NCBI GenBank assembly: GCA_015680685.1
Contig: MNCI01034986.1
Location: forward strand, 197,591-220,924
Direction: 5' to 3'
DNA length: 23,334 bases
Source: Gnetum montanum
Taxonomy: Eukaryota; Streptophyta; Gnetopsida; Gnetales; Gnetaceae
The position numbers were made by a program, and so were the translations under genes. The notes below the pieces were generated by a model. That model did no database searches. It had not been told where the DNA came from and worked only from the letters and a program-made list of their open reading frames with translations. Of the stretch, positions 10,071-20,415 are shown piece after piece. Numbering within the stretch: position 1 is the first letter of the stretch; each line of letters starts with the position of its first letter.

Positions 10071-10204
10071 TATGAGTTTTTGTGGTATTTTTCTCAAACC
10101 AAGGTTGCAATACTTGGAAGTTATGAAATGGCATGGCTCATCAAAATCTTGATTATTGTTTGTCTTGGTTAATTGAATCAAGAAGTTAGGATTGATTTTT
10201 ACAA

Positions 10205-10330
10205 TTCAGGGCTTCCTGTAGGGGTAGTCTCCCCAAAACCCATGGGACCTCTGGTTCTGAGAACCCCTCAGGGCGTGTGGTGCTCTCTTGCGGCCGTTCT
10301 TTGCTTTGTGCATCTATATGCCTCTTTGAT
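10205..10330. other. GC-rich block upstream of the eL32 exons
   Basis: This stretch is much richer in G and C than its surroundings and holds CpG sites and a short palindrome GGTTCTGAGAACC (10251-10263). It might be the 5' end or first-intron region of the eL32 gene, but the frame from the ATG at 10231 does not resemble eL32. No function is assigned. Confidence 0.35.
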
Positions 10331-10549
10331 TGCTTAAAAATAGTTTTTGTGTTTCATGCCTTGTTATTTAGACCTGTTTGATGCTTTGTCATTTAGCCAT
10401 CATGTCATTTGCTTTTGTTAATGGTGTAGCTTGTTAGTAAGAGTTAGTCAACAGCTCTTACGGTGCAAACAATGTGTTAAAAAAGGATTGAGATTGTTTT
10501 TTTTTTCAAGTGCATGGCAGCTAAAACGTTATTTTATTTTCTTTACCAG

Positions 10550-10995
10550 GAAAACTGGAGACCAAAGGGTAATGATTCCAGAGTCAGAAGAAAGTTTAAA
10601 GGATGTACACTGATGCCTAACATTGGTTATGGATCTGACAAGAAAACAAAACATTACCTGCCTAATGGCTTTAAGAAGTTCGTTGTACACAATGTCAATG
10701 ATCTAGACCTCCTTATGATGCACAACAGGTTGTATGATTTTCAAAATGAGTAATAAATTTCTTTATTTTCCTTTATTTTTTGATTGCAAGTGTGAACCAA
10801 GAATGCAGAAATTACATAAATGGAATTGTTACGGTATCATGCTGATTGTAATCTTGATTTTACAGGACATTCTGTGCTGAAATTGCACACGATGTTTCTA
10901 CCTTAAAGAGAAAGGCAATTGTGGAGAGGGCTGCCCAACTTGATATCAATGTTACTAATAAATTGGCCAGGTTGAGGAGTCAAGAGGATGAGTAA
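10550..10995 (+). CDS. RPL32: Cytosolic ribosomal protein eL32 (RPL32), exons 2-3; exon 1 not found
   Basis: Two exons encode 102 residues of eL32, a protein of the 60S ribosomal subunit. Exon 2 is 10550-10728 (after acceptor TTTACCAG) and exon 3 is 10866-10995, ending RSQEDE and TAA. The GT-AG intron 10729-10865 splits an Arg codon (AG/G). Diagnostic stretches are [67 protein letters not shown] and [12 protein letters not shown]; the last is characteristic of plant eL32. The family has about 133 residues, so some 30 N-terminal residues (exon 1) are absent. The start differs slightly: [10 protein letters not shown] lacks one Arg of the usual W-R-R-P-K-G-I-D-S and has Asn for Ile. The introns are kept, so it is not a processed copy. 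It may be a live gene with a distant exon 1 or a truncated gene cut by element A. Confidence 0.93.
10729..10865 (+). other. Intron of eL32
   Basis: 137 nt, donor CAACAG/GTTGTA and acceptor TTTTACAG/GACATT, T-rich near the 3' end. Removing it restores an uninterrupted eL32 frame with the split Arg codon, which is strong evidence for a real splice pair. Confidence 0.92.
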
Positions 10996-11470
10996 ATTGC
11001 TTGATCCTGTAGAGTAGGATGATGAAGGTTTTCGCCGGACTTGTTAGTTAAGTAATTGATACAATTTTGGGGTTTTGGTGTTGTTGACGATTCATTTGTG
11101 GAAAATGTGGATGATATATAATTTTAGAATTTAAATGCTCTCGAGAATTTATTCGGCACCACATATTGATGTAGTTGACATTCAGCTTCTTGTCCTTTGC
11201 GGTACTTGAAATTTTTATTTTTATGAGAACATATTTTTCATTTTTTGGTTGCTGCTGTATTCAGATTCCAGCGTGCAAATTATGGACACGATGTTCCTGT
11301 TTTTCTTCCTTTTTGACTTTTATACATGGGCAAGTTGTAGATTTAAAAAAAAAAAAAACGATTGCCACCTTTGCCCCCTTATTTCTGATGGGGCTCTTCC
11401 ATCCGTAGCACTGGATAGAGGTACATTTCGAATTTTACACTGACCTAATTTAAACCTTAAAAAACCAAAG
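10996..11470 (+). other. 3' flank of eL32, likely 3' UTR, with A14 tract
   Basis: T-rich sequence after the eL32 stop, in keeping with a plant 3' UTR and termination region. Candidate near-upstream A/T-rich signals lie near 11115-11135. A run of 14 A at 11345-11358 is genomic. The open frames 11175-11408 and 11249-11443 resemble no known protein. Confidence 0.45.
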
Positions 11471-11540
11471 ATTTAGAGTTGCTTTATTTTAGTTTTCAGA
11501 GTATTGATTAAATAGAAAATTTCGCAATTCGAGTCAAAAG

Positions 11541-11669
11541 GCATAGTTTGCGATACTATGCAAACTTCCTGTTGCTTGGAAATCCCGAACTTCTTTGCAA
11601 GGTGTACCGTAATATATTTATAAATGGAAGTCCGGGATTTCCTTGGGATTTTATATGATCTGAAGTTTG
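11541..11669. repeat. Nested hairpin / small MITE-like inverted repeat
   Basis: The main arms are 11578-11593 (GGAAATCCCGAACTTC) and 11627-11642 (GAAGTCCGGGATTTCC), complementary except for one base. Outer arms CAAACTTC (11561-11568) and GAAGTTTG (11662-11669) extend the fold. A separate small hairpin GCATAGT...ACTATGC lies at 11541-11560. A short non-autonomous DNA element is possible, but no target duplication was defined. Confidence 0.7.
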
Positions 11670-12105
11670 ACACTTTTTGGTACTGCCCTCCTTCAAAGCG
11701 TACTAGGGATCTAGCACAACTTAGGGGCTGAGAAACTATTAAGATAGCATTTATACTTGTAACTATTAAACTAGAGATGTAGCAAGCAAGTTGTAGGAAG
11801 AAGGGAAAAATGAAAAAAAAAATTAAAGATATAAATTACTATAAAGCTAACTAATTATTTTAGTATTTAAATTAGTATTTAGTATTTATATATTTGGTAC
11901 ATTGTATGGGAAATCAAAATAGCTAGAGGAAGATGTAGTGTTATTAGAGCTTAGCCTCATACTTGGGGATGTTCTAGGCATTACTATAAAAGCTTATACT
12001 AAAATGAGTAGGTATTCAACAATGAATAATAAAAGATAGGTCATTAGCCATAATGCAATCAATAAACATCATTGAACATACTTATTAAAACCTTGTTATT
12101 GTATT
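11670..12105. other. No gene seen
   Basis: AT-rich DNA between the eL32 flank and element B, without a frame or repeat that I recognise. Confidence 0.5.
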
Positions 12106-12110
12106 GTTCG
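12106..12110. repeat. Left target-site duplication of element B
   Basis: GTTCG directly before the LTR corresponds to GTTGG (21289-21293) directly after the right LTR, a 5-bp duplication with one mismatch. Confidence 0.65.
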
Positions 12111-12940
12111 TGATTAGCGGCGAGGTACCCCTATGTCCAACCATATGAATCACAAACATTCACGCAGGATCTAGTCAAATTCTATGGATGGGACTAGTTG
12201 TGGCATCTAGATCGTTATGCTTTGATCGCAGTTTGTTGTCTTTCCACTTGGACTAGTGGTAGCTTTGTCACATATGGTTTAGTCCAAAGTAAGGTGTATG
12301 ATGTTTTCTAACTCTATGCTACTCTTGGTGACAAAAAGAGGTAAATTGCTTAAACTAATGAATAATGGAAAACAAGATCTAAAGTAGCCTATGGTGATGG
12401 GTATCTGCACTTAATCATCCATACATGTCTTGGACTTCGTGAAGCTACTTCTGGGATTGCCAAGTATATGTCACTGGTTGTGCCAAACGATACACCTTTA
12501 GATTATCAACTATTTACACTTAAACACTTGTGATTAAGGCATATGCATTTCACTTAATAATAGGAACAGTAAATAGTAATAAATGAAAATATTTACCTAA
12601 AAAAGAAATAAATAATTAAAGCAATAATAATTCTAATTGAATGCTGCAATGATGGGAGTAATCTCGATCTTTATTGCCCGTCATGTAATGTGTCTAAGAA
12701 CGTCACACTTGAACAAAGGTATCATATGATTACAAACATTACACTGCAAGCATGCATTGGGAATAACAGACTTTGAAAGAAGAAACTAAAAACTAAACTA
12801 TCTTCCTAACTATTGACTACTAACTAACTGTCTCATCTGAGTACCCCACCACCATATTTCTAGGTGAGATCTAGATGAGGCGACGTTGGGTACGCAACGT
12901 TACTTATTGGCTCCGATGTGGAGTACACGATGTTGGGGCC
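12111..12940 (-). mobile_element. 3' LTR of element B (U3 end deleted)
   Basis: It starts TGATTAGCGGCGAGGTACCC and matches the right LTR throughout (for example GGACTAGTGGTAGCTTT and TATGGTTTAGTCCAAAGT). Its end lacks the last roughly 45 bases of the right LTR, including the third dyad and CTCATCA, and joins directly to the polypurine remnant. On the minus strand the polyadenylation signal CAATAAAGAT is kept (rc of 12667-12676). The TATA box is damaged (TATTTCTAG near 12857). Two dyad units lie at about 12879-12902 and 12911-12938. Confidence 0.9.
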
Positions 12941-12951
12941 TTCCCACGACT
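12941..12951 (-). promoter_or_regulatory. Decayed polypurine tract of element B
   Basis: TTCCCACGACT reads AGTCGTGGGAA on the minus strand, matching AGTCATGGGGGTA of element A at the same place relative to the LTR and to the downstream block TGAATGAAAACTCATCC. Confidence 0.65.
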
Positions 12952-13149
12952 GAATGAAAACTCATCCTCAAGTTTAAAAAAATGAGAAACAAGTTCTTTA
13001 CAAAATATTGGGCAGGTATGGGATTACTAACTGACTCAAAAAATGCATAAAATAACTGACTCTTTGCATGTCATAGTTGTATAGTACAAAAATAGGACAC
13101 ATTATTACACACAAAACACAAAAGAAAAAAAACAACAAAATTGGAAATC

Positions 13150-14660
13150 TCATGTACTACCTAGAGGTGGTGGCTCTTCCATTGGCTACTTCCCTTTGTC
13201 ACTAGCTTTTGAAACTTGTATCGATTGAGCAAGGTTTGCAACGTTTCCTCCTCTATCCTTGGATTGTGCATCGTCCAAGCTACTATGTCGATGTGTGTTG
13301 GCACTAGTACATCCCAAGGACATGGTAGTTGCAAAAACATTTGATTTGCCTTCACATACCATGCCACAAACTACCATCGTTCTTCCTCAAAAGCCCTAGC
13401 TTTATTCTTAAGCTCATAATAATCTATCAGTCTTTGAGCTAGGTTTGAGGCTACATCTTTTTGCCCCTAATAACTAGCTTTGACCACCTCTAATTTTGAG
13501 TTTGCCACTTGCAACTTTGGTAAATCATCTTTCCGATCTGCAAATCCTTTCTCGTATAGCGCATAGGTGGTTGCCACTTGTTTCTCCAGCTCGCTTTGGG
13601 GACAACTTTCTGTTAACATGGCAAGGTTGGCATATCTAAGGTTAGCCAACACTGTGTATTCCTTTAAATCCTATATTTGCAAGTCCTTGTTTTTGACTTC
13701 CACTTGTTGGACCATGGCATAACTGTCTAAGATGGCCTACCATTCAGAATTCGCTACTTTCAAGGAGTTGATGTGGGCCTTGGCCATTTTGATTTCCTTC
13801 TCATTGATTTCCTTGTACATGCCAACTTGATCACGAAAGTGTTCTTTCAACTTTTTATGCTTTTTGGCCTCATTCTACCACACATTGATCTCAATTGTAG
13901 ATTTTGATGAATAGCATGTACCTCCTTCATGAAGAGGGTTCTATTCTCTTGGGCCAATCTATTCATATCTTGGTTGACCCTCACTAGTTGTTCTCACAAT
14001 TGGTGGATGCTTTCTTCTAAGATGTTCTTTTGTTTTTCCATAGTGGTCAACTGGGCATTCTCTATAGTGAGTTGCTTATTTTCTTTTTGGACGGTGGCCA
14101 ATGCCTTTTTATGCGCACAAGATTATGCATTTATAGCAAAGGCATTTCAAACTACCATCTCCTTCTCTTGCTTTGTAGCTTCTCTCTTCTTTTCCACCTT
14201 GGTAAGCTCTTCCATCCTAAATTGCTCTAGTTGGTCAGATGTGATAAAATGGGTAGGATCCTATCGTTCAGCTCATATGGTAGCTAGCTCTTCTTGCAAT
14301 CTTTGTACCTCAACTTTTGCATGTTCTATCCTAACCTCTATCATAACCAACTTTCCTTTGGTCGTGATGAGGTCTGATTGTGCTATAGTGACATCACTGG
14401 GAATGTCAAACAAAGTGGTCATCACTTGACCTATATGTAGAAGACGATCAAGCACATCCTCATGCACTGCATGAGTCATTGAGGTCCTGACCAGCATTTC
14501 TATGTTTCTAGTTCTTGCCAAATTGGTCAAAGGCACAACAAGAACATTGAATGATTCTTTGATGTGATCAGTGATCATCTCTACTGCGCTTGTTGCATCT
14601 TCATGTTGTAGCACCATGACTGTGGCACCTTCTCTAGTTTCCAATGTGACTTGAAAGGAT
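13150..14660 (-). pseudogene. Second ORF of element B, C-terminal coiled-coil half
   Basis: The minus strand gives a long lysine/glutamate/glutamine-rich protein in pieces. From 14644 to 14273 it is open for 123 codons, ending AKVEVQRLQEELATI. It continues through QLEQFRMEELTKVEKKREAT, then ATVQKENKQLTIENAQLTTM near 14100-14040, EKQKNILEESIHQL and INEKEIKMAKAHINSLKVAN near 13810-13750. Next are a segment with ELEKQVATTYALYEKGFADR (13600-13530) and a conserved-looking end with FLQLPCPWDVLVPTHIDIVA (13350-13280), then EEETLQTLLNRYKFQKLV and EPPPL. Heptad-like spacing suggests a long coiled coil. I cannot name a function. At least one frameshift lies near 13930. The plus-strand open frame 13929-14429 is its antisense shadow. 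Confidence 0.7.
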
Positions 14661-15990
14661 GCAGTGTTTCTAGAGATCTAGAGTGACCATTGAGATCCCC
14701 CTCCTCCTGAATGGATTGAGATCTACCCCCTTGTTGGATCAGCTGATATAGTGGACCATACAACGTCATACATAACTTAGAAGAGATTAGCCTCATCTTT
14801 GATTCCCCAGTTAACAGTTTTAGCGATTCTTTGCAAGTGGATCATTAACGGTATATAATCCTACAACAGTGGTGGCAGAGCTTGTGCTTGCAGATGCTAC
14901 TTAGGCTCTTGTTGCATTTTAGTCATTGGTTCTATCTCCTTCTCAACTTCTTGCTCTCAACCAACATCTTTTCTTAGTGATACGGTTTTAAGGAGTTCTC
15001 CAAAGGAGGCATGCTAAGCCTTTTGAGGGATATCATTGGTATATTCCAAGATTCCAATGTGCTTGCACAAATTTTTGATTAGATAGGGAAACGGAAGTGT
15101 TGGTCTCCCTGACTTCATTTCTTCAAACTGCCATTGAATTTCTGTGAAATAATATTGGGGAAGGTTGGTTGCAAATTTTCCCGTTAGAATGACACTTCCC
15201 CTAGCCACATAAGTGGAAATTCAGTTGAGCCCTTTGGTGGGAAATAGTTGGTATGTACCAATTTTGATATAGGTTCTCTCTTCCAAAGTCATCTCATTGT
15301 ATGACTTATCCTCTTTACCATATGCTTGCCTCACCCATAATTTCTTTATTTCAGGGTTAGATCTAGTGGACAGGTGAGCAACCTTGGCCCCTTCATTGGG
15401 CAAGTCAAGAGATGCAACAATGTCTTTGACTGCATAAGAGACATTCACCCTATAGATGCTAACAGTGGTACCTTCATTCTTATTATGTCTTAAAATTGAT
15501 AGAATTTTCCTAGGAACCATTCACCATTGTTAGATAATATGGGCCACAATGGGGACACCTTGAGTTGCGTCTGCATCACTTTCAAAGAAAATTCCACCAA
15601 TGGGCCAAAGTTCATTTTCACAATGACTAAAGCCAATGTGGACTTTTCCAAGGTGGCAACAAGGCAGTTAGGGGGCAACGTGAGACGTTATCCCTATTCA
15701 AGAGCTGGTACTCCTACTGCTTCTCCTTGGGCCGATTGCCTAGTAGCAAGGGCCTTTTAATTAATGCTAAAAGAATGAGCCTCTTGTTCAACATGTTCTG
15801 CCTGTTCTTCTTATTATCCATGGCCACCACATGGATGCTTAGTGGCTCTCTACAAGGATTCACTTTGAGCACCTCATTTTGGGGTCATCTGCAATTGAGC
15901 AAAACCCAAGTGTTACCAAGGTTATATTTATTATCATTAATTGATTTATACCTTACTCATAACCTTAGTTCTTTAAGCTCCTAATGCATA
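14661..15990 (-). pseudogene. Second ORF of element B, N-terminal half, plant transposon-protein-like
   Basis: From about 15780 the minus strand reads LVATLEKSTLALVIVKMNFG and KVMQTQLKVSPLWPILSNN. It continues after a frame change at about 15500 as SILRHNKNEGTTVSIYRVNV, then SYAVKDIVASLDLPNEGAKV and LTLEERTYIKIG-like residues down to 15221. Then comes ARGSVILTGKFATNLPQYYF with FPYLIKNLCKHIGI down to about 15014. The layout (a helical region with a block ending in LPFPYLIKNLCKHIGI) is reminiscent of the 'putative plant transposon protein' domain found in plant gypsy-associated ORFs; this is from memory and not tested. After 15014 the frame is broken to about 14660, with no recognisable motif. 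It runs head to tail into the coiled-coil half, so the two were probably one protein of about 900 residues. Confidence 0.55.
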
Positions 15991-16254
15991 AGATTGCAGG
16001 GTTAGGAAAATTTTCAAGAAAAATCCCCAAAACAAGTATCTATCACTTTCTTCAATCCTTGCAACATGTTTTCTTTTCATTATATGTTGCTTAAAATAAT
16101 GGTTATGGATTCGTGGGTTAGAAAAACTGGACTTTTAGCATTACCATGAGTGATTTTACATTACAATTCCTAAGGTTTTCCACATTCTTACCCTTATAAT
16201 AACTTTTGGGTGATAGCAAATTTTAACAAATTGGCATAAGGTTTGCACACAAAC

Positions 16255-16268
16255 ACCCCCCATGACTA
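16255..16268 (-). promoter_or_regulatory. Internal polypurine-tract-like site
   Basis: ACCCCCCATGACTA reads TAGTCATGGGGGGT on the minus strand and shares AGTCATGGGGG with the polypurine tract of element A. No LTR of this family abuts it, so it could be an internal (central) priming site or a scar of an older junction. Confidence 0.4.
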
Positions 16269-16440
16269 AGTTGAACACTCTGGGTTTAGATAGGTTCAAA
16301 TGACATAGAAATTAGAGTGTTAGAGAGCTAGATATTGCACGTGGAAGATGGAGGTGTAGAGCTCTCACTTGTGAGAAAAAATTTCAACAAATCCCCTAGT
16401 AGCAAATGATGGAAATGAAGTTCTAAATATTGCTGGGGTT

Positions 16441-16515
16441 GTATTTATAGTCTATTTGGGACCCAATTTTAGGTATGCAACATCATGTATGTGATGTCGA
16501 GTTAGACTCGACGTC
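16441..16515 (-). promoter_or_regulatory. U3-like promoter block inside element B
   Basis: On the minus strand a dyad array precedes a TATA box. The TATA box is CTATAAATAC (rc of GTATTTATAG, 16441-16450). One 24-bp dyad (16477-16500: GCAACATC, centre ATGTATGT, GATGTCGA) and a TCGACGTCAAA half (16508-16518) lie upstream of it. This is the order seen in the LTR U3 regions at 611-710 and 21165-21265. It stands about 450 bp upstream of the second reading frame and could drive it. It could also be a relic of another LTR. Confidence 0.55.
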
Positions 16516-16518
16516 AAA

Positions 16519-17800
16519 GTCCAAAAATTTCAATTTTATGGGACCAATGAACATCCAAACTAAAGCTCTAGGTTGGAAGGTTGAATGTTAAGTTTAGCAT
16601 TCTGGGTAAGTGAAAAATTAATTGGAGGCATTGAAAACTATGATAGGGTGAATTGGTTGACTTTTAAAGTACGGGAATGAGCAAGAAAAAGGGCATTGAA
16701 AGCATGAGTATGGGACAGATTATGTTCATGACAAGGAAAATAATAAAATGTAACAATTTAAGTGCATGGAAGGTGAAAAATGGTGTGATGATGTGAAACA
16801 AGTACAAGTCACGAAAGTTACACAAGTGGATCCTCCCCAAAATAGGCTCTAGCCTATGATGCCTTGTGTAACCACACCTAGAATCTCCATAGGCACTAAA
16901 GGAGTTAAATGCAATACATATTGGTAAAACAAAACACACATGTTAAAACCACTAAATTGAGATAATAACTCTATGTTATACAAAACCACAAGTTATGAAC
17001 ATCAAAACAATGACATGAGATGGATCGTAGAAGGGATCACAGAAATTGGGAATGAGGTGTCTAACTATGGTCACAATGAAATCTTGGGTGTTATTAATGG
17101 TTAAACAACCATGTATCCTTCTTTCCAAGCTTCCAACCAAGTCCATACCACATTTCTATGACATTGCATTATTTCATCACATCTGCAGACAACCATAAGA
17201 CTATCAGAGTCTCAAGGAGTAACATCACTTGGCGTTTTGTCCAAGGGAGGAGCATTATTATGGCATAATAATTATTTTTTTGATTATTTTGGGAAGCCAC
17301 TAACCTTCAAGCATGGGTACATGTCTTTCCAGTGGGACCCACAAAAGTTTATTTAGTGCCATTTCAAGCTACTCTTACTCCCATTTTTCATTAGATCTAC
17401 AAGAATATGGTTACAACCTCATCAACATGAGAGAACTCACAAAAGTGGCCAAAGAAAATCCAAAAATCCCTTTGATGTCACACCCCTTACATTCCACCTT
17501 GGTTCTGCACTCTTTTTTTTGGACACAATGATTATAGCTTTTTTATTAAGTTAGATGATGAGAAAGGTTACATTATGACTAGAGTAAGAACCTCTTATTA
17601 ACAGAATGAGTGAATGGAAGTCATGGTCTCACTATTTGAATAATTAGTCCCTTATGACCTGAGAACATAGAGAAAAGCCTCACTTCATTGGGTAAGATGA
17701 TTATTTTATTCACAAGAAAGATTACATAGAAAGAAAATTAAAATCATAGCTAAACAAAGGTAGAAGAAAGAGGAAAATGATAAAAAATTATAAAAAATAA
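16519..17800. other. Non-coding middle of element B
   Basis: No convincing frame on either strand. The open frames at 16664-16939 (minus) and 17313-17531 (plus) resemble nothing known, and no RT or integrase motif was found where a full gypsy element would carry pol. Confidence 0.6.
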
Positions 17801-20295
17801 AAGAGAAAAAGCACTAAAAAATCATAAAGATTAGAATGGGGGTAACCCCCATGGGTAAAGATTTGGTCATGGATAAGATTAATAAGTGGATGAATAGGAT
17901 CCATGCATGTAGGAAATGTTGGGAACCCTTCATGCCCTAGCCATTGCGTGCCTATTGGTGGTGTGGTGGCTACGTAGAAAAATTGTTGGTCACACACTAA
18001 TTGTTATAAGTATGGTGGGTCAGGATATGAGGCATGTTGACATTATGGATGATTGGCCCACAATTTCACCCTTGATCATGAGGTGGTATGCATGGATTTA
18101 TTTTTCTCCTCGTGTTTGTAGATTCATTGGTTGGATGTGGGATTGGAGTATTGATGGGTAGAGGTCCTAGTGTAGGCTTAGAGGACATTGGTTGAAGTAG
18201 GGAAGGTGTTGCACTAGATTGGCATTATGCTGCCTCGATGGATGCAGTGGATTCTCATGAGGGTTGTTGCAGCTTACGACCTTTCCTCTAGAAAGAGCAT
18301 TCCCAACATTGTAGTTGGGACCCATTGGGATCAGCATGTCTACGCACATTTATAGCATAAGTGGCACTCGTTAGTTGATAGTGGGATGATGGACCTTCCT
18401 GAGTTGCTGGTGATGGCACATAAGGAGGTGAATTATGAGAATATTGAGGGTAAGTTGAATAATAGAAGGCATAAGATGGTGATCTTTCAATGGATGTCAT
18501 TATTGATGGTACTTGGGAGAGTGGTAGTGGTGATTAGAAATAGACGATGCAGAACTTTTTGGAGAAATAGGGTGTTGAACATAATATGCATGCAGTTTCA
18601 ATAGATATGGTTGATTTGGTGGTGGCCTCCCACATGATTATCGTTGTTGCCACTACGGTTGATGACCATGTTGAGGCTGGTAATAAGTCCTCCTAGGATA
18701 GTATGATTGGTTGTGGGACTATCTATAATTACCTTGTGGAAGAGGAAGTCTTCTAGGCATGCACTTTTGTACAAATTTTGGATTTAAGGCACCTGCCCAA
18801 TACTCTTGTAGATGCAATAATACGAGGATTGGCCCTTTGGATGGTCATATATGCAGAGGTTGCATCCATCATCCTTGTCTGTGATGGAGTCTTTAGCCTC
18901 ACTTTCATTAGCCACTTTCCTTATCTGTTGAAAGGTGTTCTTAACTATTTCTTGGTTCTATGCCCTCTATTTATTATGTTTGCCTAGCTTGTGTTGCATG
19001 ATCTTCTTCAAAATTTTCTCAACAAGAGTTATGATGCTTTTGTCTATCCATTTGGACATTCTATTAAACTTTGCTTCAAGTTCATCCATAGACTTCTATA
19101 TCAGCAAGGTTTGTTGTTGGATCACCTTATGGAGAGTAGTTTCATTCTCCTTACCATAAATTTAGACCTCCTCTGATAGAAGAGTTGGATCCCATTAATT
19201 TTTCTTAATGTTCTCCCATTTGCATATTTCTCCTTCTTCTTTTGCCACATGCTCTATTAGCTCTTTAATTTGATGAGCTCAGAGCTCGTATAATTGCCCT
19301 AGGGCATACATCCCAAGGATATCCCTTATTTCATTACAAAGCCCATCTATGATGTGGAAAAGTTTCTCTTCCTTGGAGAAACCATGGCTTGAGCATCTAT
19401 TCAATAAGGCATAATATCTATCTAGGGCCATGTCCAAGGGTTCATGTTCTTCTTATTTCCACTCTTGGATTTTTCTCCTTAGATTGGACACTCTTGCATA
19501 AGTTTGGTATTTTTTGTTGAAATGTTCTAGCATTGTGGACCATTGTTAGATTGAATTTGGTTTCAATGCTCTATACCACATTTTTTCTCTATCAATTAGT
19601 GTCCTAGGAAAGAGTTTAAGTTTTTTCCATTCATTTTCCACATTGTAGAATGCATAGAAATCATGAAATAATTGTAAATGATGTTGTAGATCTACATCAT
19701 AGCCTCTTACAAATTTAGGATGATTATTCATGTCAAGCTTAGGTAGACAACTCTTTTTGCGATGCCTATGAGATATCTTAATGACTTCTGTGATATGCAT
19801 TAGGCTCTTAGTGGCCAATAGGGGTTCATTATCATCAAAAAAAAATGTGAGGGAAATTTCTATGTTCATGGTGACTTCTTTAACTTTTTCCATGGGTTTG
19901 ATTCTGATTTTTAGTTTGACCCTTTAGTGGAGCTTTATCTCTATACCTGCGTTCATCTTTGTTAGGACTAAATGTTAAGGGGGAGAGGAAGATGAGCAAC
20001 TCGAAGTATTGTCATGGCTTCGATGATGTTCCTTGGGGTCCCATGATTTATCATTTTTGGGTTATGAGAAGGTCTTAGGCCTTGAGGTCTCCCCTAGTTT
20101 AGGACCTACGTCATCTCCTCCAAGATTGTCTACCTTAGGTGAATGTAATCTTTGAGTTTCATTAGGGTGATCATGATCATCAGAAATCCTTGCATAAGGT
20201 TGATCACTCCAATCTTCTTCATCATATATCTCATTGTTCCTCTAATGAATGTGTTCACTATATAGTGCATTGTCATTACCATGTGAGAGAGACAT
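17800..20295 (-). pseudogene. Gypsy-type gag of element B
   Basis: Minus-strand start MSLSHGNDNALYSEHI at 20295 opens a charged, Pro-poor N-terminus. The retrotransposon gag core follows from 19893: KLDMNNHPKFVRGYDVDLQH, FHDFYAFYNVENEWKKLKLF, then FPRTLIDREKMWYRALKPNS at 19613-19554 and WSTMLEHFNKKYQTY. This is the FP-x-x-L-x-x-x-x-x-x-W-Y/F pattern of the Retrotrans_gag family. A helical stretch ending LFHIIDGLCNEIRDIL lies at about 19360-19310, and a charged segment with KSMDELEAKFNRMSKWIDKS at about 19095-19040. The C-terminal third (about 18700-17800) is rich in His, Pro, Ser and Tyr (for example YPQYSHNSPPYVPSPA at 18450-18400). Stops are scattered through it. I could not see an intact zinc knuckle. 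Gag would form the particle; this copy is dead. Confidence 0.82.
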
Positions 20296-20396
20296 TGTTG
20301 TTGGTTTGTGTGTGATTTAATATTTTTTGAAAGATATATTGTCAATGCCTTTACAACAATGTTGTATAATATAACTAATCTAGATAACTAGCACCA

Positions 20397-20414
20397 TCTC
20401 TGGAAACGACACTA
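20397..20414 (-). promoter_or_regulatory. tRNA-Asp-like primer binding site of element B
   Basis: The minus strand reads TAGTGTCGTTTCCAGAGA, one base after the end of the 5' LTR. It matches 12 of 18 positions of TGGCGCCGTTGCCGGGGA, the site complementary to the 3' end of plant tRNA-Asp used by some gypsy elements. Five of the six differences are C-to-T or G-to-A transitions, in keeping with decay of an original tRNA-Asp site. Confidence 0.7.
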
Positions 20415-20415
20415 A

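Noticed and set aside
10431-10549. Possible eL32 exon 1 ([15 protein letters not shown], slightly like the eL32 N-terminus)
   Set aside because: Only V, K, K and F line up, the spacing to exon 2 is wrong, the frame does not join, and a clear intron acceptor precedes exon 2.
10550-11358. eL32 as a processed (retrotransposed) pseudogene with a poly(A) tail at 11345
   Set aside because: A properly spliced GT-AG intron is kept, so the copy did not come from spliced mRNA; the A14 run is taken as chance.
13929-14429. 166-codon plus-strand open frame, the longest in the window
   Set aside because: It is antisense to the coiled-coil reading frame of element B. Its Ser/Phe/Cys-rich product is what the reverse strand of a Lys/Glu-rich gene gives.
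15985-16600. A nested solo LTR around 16.0-16.6 kb
   Set aside because: The TATA and dyads fit, but no TGATGAG/CTCATCA ends, polyadenylation signal or target duplication were found, so it is reported only as a promoter-like block.
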